Positions 58,134 to 64,000 of a DNA stretch of 64,000 nt are shown here, piece after piece (position 1 is the first letter of the stretch; each line of letters starts with the position of its first letter). The notes below the pieces were generated by a model that did no database searches, had not been told where the DNA came from, and was given only the letters and a program-made list of their open reading frames with translations. Source of the stretch: Sacculina carcini (taxonomy: Eukaryota > Arthropoda > Thecostraca > Sacculinidae); contig OU696575.1 in assembly GCA_916048095.2 (NCBI GenBank), positions 5,737,501 through 5,801,500 of the forward strand, in the 5' to 3' direction. The position numbers and the translations under genes are program-made.

Positions 58134-59372
58134 ATAAAGTGTCAACAGCAGGCATTATCGGCGCCGTATAGAACGTCCGAGACCAAATGCAGCAAAAATT
58201 GAGCACAATGGAAGCGTTGGCAGGGGATGACAGGCGAGCCATTAACAAAGCCAACATGCCAACAGTCTCAACACGTGAAAACAAACCAGTCAAGCCGGCG
58301 CAGGTGCACACAACACCGGCGCAAAATCAGTATGAGAACCGCAATATCACGACAATACTAGCCAAAAATGACATTTACAATTATTATCAAAATTCATAAA
58401 CAAGAAGGAATGAGTTGAGCGCTATGACTATAAATTGCATACTATAAACCCAATGTGCTTTGATCATCAGCAGATACAGATAGAAGAGAAAAAATCTTAA
58501 ATGACCGAAAAAACGTTGAAATTGAATTATTATTAGTATTATTATTATTATTACTGCTCAAAATGAACAGAGCCACACGAAAAGTGACAGTTATAAGCTG
58601 CACCATGCAGTGCGTACGTGCTAATTATATAAAAGTTTGAATCGCAACGAAAGCGGATGGAATTCTGGGCCTATTTGACCGAAAATCATTGTGTGTAAAA
58701 TATTTGTGAAAACGTTAATTTTTAGAATTAGCTCAAAGTAGTTACTTTCATAATTTCTGACAGAAAAGCCATTTTCCCCGATTTTTACACTACTCAGACA
58801 CAAGAAATCTTGTATTTTAACAATAAACTTGGTTTGAAATAATAAAAAATAAAAAATAAAAAATTAAAATAAAAAATATATGGCAAAGTGCATCAAAAAT
58901 TTCTTCCAGCTTCTCAATTCATGAACCCCATTATAATATAATACGCCTTTGAAGCCAAATCGCCTGCTCACTTCATTTGATTCTGTTGGAAATTCACGAC
59001 TTGTAGAAGAAACTGTTTCTGGTATTCATCAGACTTAAAAATGAATATTTTAAACAGCTACTTTACACAATATTTTTGGGGCAAAATAGAGCCATATTTC
59101 CACCGCACTCGTAAAAATTCAAGCTTTTGCAATTTCAATTAACATCCCCTACGCACTTTGCACGTGGAAAAGGAAAAGAGGAAACTGGAAGAGATAGATA
59201 CAGAAGAGGAATAATCATGGGTGACGCACATGCGGACACTAACAATTACAGATAATGCTAAATATAAAACAACAAAATGACTAGATTCCAACAAAAATCA
59301 CCAGAAATTGATGAAGATTAACTAGATTCGTTGGATTCAGACCACACACATACACATACGCACACATAACAT
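57078..59372. other. AT-rich DNA, probably SEC22 intron
   Basis: A short frame at 58187-58399 (METAL-type coiled sequence, QQKLSTMEALAGDDRRAIN) is not recognised. ATGCAATAAT-type repeats lie at 57530-57610. Nothing else supported. Confidence 0.4.
58063..58131. repeat. (CA)n microsatellite
   Basis: About 69 bases of pure CA. Confidence 0.95.
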
Positions 59373-60065
59373 TTCTAGGTGTCCACATTGACAACAATCT
59401 CAACTGGGGCTATCACATTGAAGATGTATGCATGGAAAATAAACCATGCGGGATGCTATATAAATTTCTGGATTATCTTACTCCAGAAGCTCAGTGGTAG
59501 AAAGGGGTGCCATATGGTCCTAGAGGCCGGTGCACCCCAAATAACTCAATAATCAATCAATCAATATCTTACTCCAGAAGCAATGTTCAGCATATACTAT
59601 ACTCTTTGTTATCCTTATATGAATTATTGTGTATCGGTCTGGGGGTGTAATTGGCCTTCATTTTTGAGTAAGGTGAAAATTGATCAAAATAAGGTTTTCA
59701 GATGCATATTTCATCTACGATAATTTGACTCCACGGCCAGTAGAATATCCCAAAACAAACCTCTAAATATCGCATCCATTCATAAATACTTTTAAATACT
59801 TATAATTTATAAATGCGTAATTGCTGAAAATACTAGTACAATATTTATGCGAAATATAGATTCAAGGAATACATATAGCTCAATCATAAATTTGGTATGC
59901 CCCCGGCACCGAACACAATTGTTTAAACATAGTATATTCTGCACAGGGCCGCACATATGGAATTCGCTTCCTCACAAAACTAAAGCCAACATATATAATG
60001 GTACAATAAATATATACAAAATGAAATTGAAAAAACACATATTTGATGTCCAATTAACTTGCTAA
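59373..60065 (+). mobile_element. LINE 3' fragment (CR1/Rex-Babar-like)
   Basis: C-terminal reverse transcriptase region only: FLGVHIDNNLNWGYHIEDVC (about 59370-59430), YKFLDYLTPEA, YYTLCYPYMNYCVSVWGCNW and, after frame changes, RHRTQLFKHSIFCTGPHIWN and SLPHKTK to the stop at 60065. It is interrupted by a 74-base insertion at 59491-59564. Two or more frame changes. Confidence 0.7.
59491..59564 (+). mobile_element. Tiny SINE-like insertion with 16-base target duplication
   Basis: A 74-base insert in the LINE fragment, flanked by TATCTTACTCCAGAAG at 59474-59489 and 59565-59580. Its start, CTCAGTGGTAGAA, resembles the tRNA A-box region (AGCTCAGTGGTAGA), and it ends in AATCAATCAATCAA repeats. 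This is the layout of a very short tRNA-derived SINE. Confidence 0.65.
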
Positions 60066-60804
60066 CAATTACTTCCATATGAACAAATTGTTTGAGTCTC
60101 TTTAATTATTTTCTTATCATGTATTTGTACATTGTAATATTGTTATCGTAAATTGACACATGTGTTTATTGTATCACCACGTCCTATATTTAAAAAAAAT
60201 GTATAACGAAAAGCTTGGGCTTGTCGGACTTTTTCCATGTCTGTTGTTACATGATAATGTGTCCATATTACATGCTTGTGTGGAAATATATGTACAACTA
60301 AAAAAAATTAAACACACACACACACACATACGAATGCGGCCACACAAAACATATATTATGTCTTTACCATTTCAACCTCAAAAAGGGAATATCAAACCTC
60401 AGAATGAGAAAAATCAAATTCAAAATAAAAATAGTCAACCTCGAAAAGAGAACGCGTTCAATACCACCTTAGTTACAATATTTACATAAGCTGGGAACAA
60501 ACATCGTATTAAAACACATAATAAAAAGTTATGCAATAGACTCAGAGCACACAAAAATGCACAACAAAAAACAATTAATACCTATATACTTAAACTGTCA
60601 TGGGTGATTCATTCCTATATACCAATGAATTGATTGTTTTTCGATGATTTTGTGAAGCATCAACTATTTCTCTACTACATAAAAATATTATGATATACTA
60701 AGTGCGCTAAATTATAAATATACTTAAAACTCACAATCATTCTGTTGGAGCTCAATTAGCTACTTCAAATTACTGCAATTTCATTGCAAAATATAGAACA
60801 ATAA
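60066..60804. other. AT-rich DNA, nothing recognised
   Basis: Flank between a LINE tail and the CMC element. Only short frames, none with known relatives. Confidence 0.45.
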
Positions 60805-62385
60805 CACTGGACAACAACAAAATTTCACTCGAGATGTGTAAAGTGATTTAGACTAATTTAGGTACGCTGATTTCAAAAATCATAACCGTTTTGCTGTATG
60901 ACGTCAGGATTTTCAGCAGCAGAAATATTCCCACTGCCTGGAAGTCAGGATTTCAATGAAACTTACCAAAATTTATTTGTTCATTTATTTCATCATGAAT
61001 GCTAAAAAAATATTATAGAAATTAAAGAAAAACTCCACTAAAATGTAACAAAAAATTATTTAGGCATTTGGCATTGTTTTTGTGCTGCTGTGTCAGTTTC
61101 ACGACGCAGGAACCATCAGAAGTCGCCCATTATGTTCGGGTTGCGCCGCCCCTGGTAACGTGTCTCCATGAGTGGAAACTCTTGGTGAAATCTCTCGCCG
61201 TGCTCGTCCGAGACAGCTCCCAAGTTGTCAGGAAAGAAGTTCAGGTGCTGGTGTAGGAAATGGATTTTCAGGGACATCCTGGAGCCAAGTTTCCTGAAGG
61301 ACTCCAGCAACTGTCATGCCGAACGCGTGATCAGGTGGGACTGATGGTTTCTCGTAGCCATTGTGGAGCAAAACAGCCTTCAAGCAATTCTTCCCCGAGT
61401 CAATGAAGAGGCGCCAGTCTGCAGGATCGTGATCACACCCAAGTTCTTTCAACAGACCATTGATGTCACTGCAGAATCTCATTGTGTCTTCCATCTCAAA
61501 TAACTCAGCTCTGTGACGTGCTCTGAACAAGGATATCTTGGTGTTAGGTTCAATCATATTCCAATTCTGCAGCCTTGATCCAAGCAGCTCCGCCTTCGCC
61601 TTTGACAGCGAGAGTTCTCTTACAATATCATTTAAGTTTCCCTGGTTCAGAAGGTGTGGTTCTTGAGTGTCGGGTTCAAAAAGTTCATCATCACTATCCT
61701 CTTCACCACTGCTTACAGCTATGTTCTGATCAGCTGGAGATGTTGGAACGGGGTTCTCGTCATCATGAGACAGTTTAACGAGCAGAGACGCAGTCAGCGT
61801 ATTTGATGTGGCCTTTATTCTTCTTGTTGAAGCCGGTGATGTTTGTGCAGCAGAAATAACAATAATCATGATGATTCTGCGGCTCACGCCATATCATGGG
61901 CACCGTAAATGGCATACTCGCGCGCTTGCCCACCAACCACTGATTTAAGGATGTGTGGCAGCTTGTGCAGCAGATGTGTGGTGCCCAGCTCTGTTCTTGG
62001 TACCCCACCTTACACCCGAAATAGTACAAGTAGGCGGCCTTCGTTTTCACTGCAGAAGATATACTTCGCTGTTGATCTTTTTTGGTATACCGACCACAGA
62101 CATAAGAGAAGTTGTCAGGATGATTGGTACAGGAACGCCTACTCATCTTTATCTGAAGGAAGGAAATATAACACAAGTTAACAACAACTGTACGAGATAT
62201 AATTGCCAAAAACACATGCAAATTTCATTGAAATCCTAACTCCTAGGCAATGGGAATATTTCTGCTGCTCAAAATCCTGACGTGATACAGTAAAACGGTT
62301 ATGATTTTTGAAATCAGCGTACCCAAATTAGTCTAAACCACTATACACATTTGCAGTAATTTTTTTTGAAATTTGTTGTTCAGTG
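60805..62385 (-). mobile_element. Internally deleted CMC (CACTA/Chapaev-like) transposon
   Basis: 1581 bases with long terminal inverted repeats of about 150 bases (60805-60955 and 62235-62385). They begin CACTGGACAACAACAAAATT / CACTGAACAACAAATT and share TTAGACTAATTT, GTACGCTGATTTCAAAAATC and AGCAGAAATATTCCCA. TAA lies on both sides (60802-60804, 62386-62388), as a 3-base target copy. CACTG ends, a 3-base duplication and the protein family point to the CMC superfamily; this class is an inference. The coding remnant is on the minus strand. Confidence 0.8.
61116..62146 (-). pseudogene. CMC-type transposase remnant, middle deleted
   Basis: It starts MSRRSCTNHPDNFSYVCGRY at 62146. Cys-rich N-terminal motifs follow (CCTSCHTSLNQWLVGKR, MPFTVPMIWREPQNH, CYFCCTNITGFNKKNK). 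After a frameshift near 61780 comes RELSLSKAKAELLGSRLQNW, then DWRLFIDSGKNCLKAVLLHN with the probable first catalytic Asp. The large central part with the second Asp is missing. Coding resumes in another frame with MSLKIHFLHQHLNFFPDNLG and AVSDEHGERFHQEF (probable catalytic Glu) near 61130-61280. Whole members of this arthropod/cnidarian family are far longer, so this is a deletion derivative. Confidence 0.82.
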
Positions 62386-62542
62386 TAATACGCAGATTAG
62401 TCCAAATTATAGCATTTATTAGTTATCTTGTTGTAATACATTGCTTTTCCTAGCTTATGAAAACCCGGTATGTAAAGTGATATAGAACACGGTCTCATTT
62501 TGAAGTTGACTATTCCCACTTTGAAGTTGAAATGGTATAGAT

Positions 62543-62894
62543 CAGTGGTTCTCAACTTTTTTTGCCGTGGCTACCTTGAACACAATACGAGTCATTTTGC
62601 CCCCCCAGAAACAGTCTTTGTCCCCCTTAGAAGTCATTGTGGCTCCATACACATGTATTGTCGCGACACGACTTCTCCAGAGGATTAGCATATATAAACA
62701 ACGCTACCACCGAAACACACAATTGAAATGTACAACATCGACAATAAGAATATAAAACATTACATTGTTTCCACAAACTTTGTGGCCAGTGAGAATAGCC
62801 TGGTGGCCCCCTATTTTTTTACTTTGGCCCTAAACCCCTCAGAAAATTCCCATGGTTCCCAAGGGGGACATATGGCCCACGTTGAGAAGCACTG
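62543..62894. mobile_element. hAT-type MITE with 8-base target duplication
   Basis: 352 bases with ends CAGTGGTTCTCAAC and GTTGAGAAGCACTG, flanked by GTATAGAT at 62535-62542 and 62895-62902. Subterminal runs of C/G (TTTGCCCCCC, GGTGGCCCCC) resemble the hAT element at 47521-49949, but the ends differ. It has no coding capacity. Confidence 0.88.
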
Positions 62895-63015
62895 GTATAG
62901 ATTGACTTGAAACGGAAGTCAATTTTGAGTCGAATCTAACTCCAAGGGTGCACTGTGTCATATCCTTTCAAAGCTCAACCATCGACCAACAAAGGATCAA
63001 ACGAAGGGTTCAACG

Positions 63016-63300
63016 TCAAGACCGAGAAACACGCAATAGCTTTGACTTTTTCGAATCGGCTGCATGTTCCATGTGGCACACCACCTGGATATGCTGTGCA
63101 GATCTATAATCAGTGACCGGCACACATTGTGAACGCACTTCTTCAGTGTCAAGGGTTGTCACCATCATAACGTCGTAAGCATAAACAAAAACAGGGTCCA
63201 TAGTTATGCTGAGCAGATCAGATGTGTTAACATTGAGTAAAAGAGGACGCAATCCACTGCCTTGAGGAACACCCGAGTGAACATTATACCAATCACTGTG
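63016..63300 (-). pseudogene. LINE reverse transcriptase scrap
   Basis: On the minus strand it reads VHSGVPQGSGLRPLLLNVN at about 63290-63230 and then FVYAYDVMMVTT. This is the SGVPQGS and YADD region of a LINE reverse transcriptase, with the first Asp of YADD replaced by Tyr. Coding fades beyond 63050. Confidence 0.7.
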
Positions 63301-63797
63301 CTCCCATCAACTCACGCTCATGCTTACGACATTCGAAGAACTAAGCCATCAATGATAGGACATTTCCTCAGAACATGAGAGACTTCTACATTCTTATCAG
63401 TCCATCATGATTTAATCTGTGGAACGCGCTGAAAATTCAAGCTGGACGGATATTGTTGATGAATGAAAAACAAGGTGTCCGTGGTGCCCGAATATTTCCG
63501 ATATGCAAACTGGTTCGGCGGCAGCAGACACTGTTTTTCATTGTGGAAAGAAAGACGAGAATAATCACATGCTCAAAATATTAGATAGCAAAAGTGTAAT
63601 TGAGACAGGTCAAAAATGATTAGAATGGATGATGGAGCACCTATAGTATTCACGTGGGAAGATCGCCACGCTTAACCGGTCGCCTGAAAACAGCGGTAAG
63701 ATTCGGAGCCAAGGTTGCACAGTCTTCTCCATGTAATAGATAATTTATCAGAATTAATAAGAAAATAAGCATTTCATGACAAACACCACATCCTATT

Positions 63798-64000
63798 ATA
63801 GTGGAACCTTGGATTACGAGTAACTTTGTATACGAGTAATTTAGAATACGAGCATTTCAACTCGTAAAAATTGATTGAGCACGAGCGATGAATTAGAATG
63901 CGAGCAAATGTGAGGAAAGCATCCGTGTGTGACTGTTTTGAAAGTCCCGCGCGGCGACTGCATCTTGTGGCAGTCGTATGAGTTATTGGTTCTCATTTCG
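63798..64000 (+). mobile_element. Possible start of a pogo/mariner-like repeat, cut by window end
   Basis: AGTGGAACCTTGGATTACGAG, followed by repeated TACGAG blocks, resembles the terminal region of widespread small DNA transposons. The other end is outside the window, so this is a suggestion only. Confidence 0.3.

Overview
This is a eukaryotic, metazoan window. The only host gene I can name is a protostome-looking SEC22 (R-SNARE of ER-Golgi traffic), on the minus strand. Its last three coding exons lie at 54140-53980, 39096-38950 and 28655-28507. They are joined by phase-1 introns of about 14.9 and 10.3 kb, and the first exon(s) lie beyond the right edge. The SEC22 residues resemble the arthropod protein more than the vertebrate one. 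The repeat families also fit an arthropod or another protostome: CsRn1-type LTR elements, a CMC transposon with the CYFC/GERFHQ family protein, and Jockey/CR1 and L2-like LINEs. The species is not determined. Everything else I recognise is transposable elements and simple repeats.

Layout. 1-7266: GC-rich Ty3/gypsy DNA on the minus strand, one whole element plus the first part of a second copy in tandem, sharing an LTR. 7267-10710: AT-rich DNA with two long inverted-repeat elements. 10715-21363: a CsRn1-clade LTR element (minus) split by a second, opposite-strand CsRn1-clade element at 12257-18318. Both have intact 4-base target duplications. 21368-24645: a LINE with an uninterrupted 989-aa endonuclease/reverse transcriptase. 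24646-28500: repeats, two GTACCGTAC clusters, an E-box cluster and a long (AC)n.

28507-54140: SEC22 with its transposon-filled introns. The 3' intron holds an unclassified 1.6-kb A/T-rich element, a solo LTR and two LINE copies. The 5' intron holds a 21-base GATC-rich minisatellite, a hammerhead-like hairpin, a Jockey/CR1-type LINE carrying a mariner remnant and a hAT element, and two MITE-like elements. 54141-64000, probably the next SEC22 intron: two degraded LINEs, a tiny SINE-like insertion, an internally deleted CMC element with long terminal inverted repeats, a hAT MITE, and another LINE scrap.

There is no operon-like logic here. The story is nested insertion. The youngest events (identical 942-base LTRs, identical 2661-base tandem copies, LTRs differing at 1 of 255 bases) sit beside much older, frame-broken LINE and DNA-transposon remains. 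All calls are from reading the sequence; no database search was possible.
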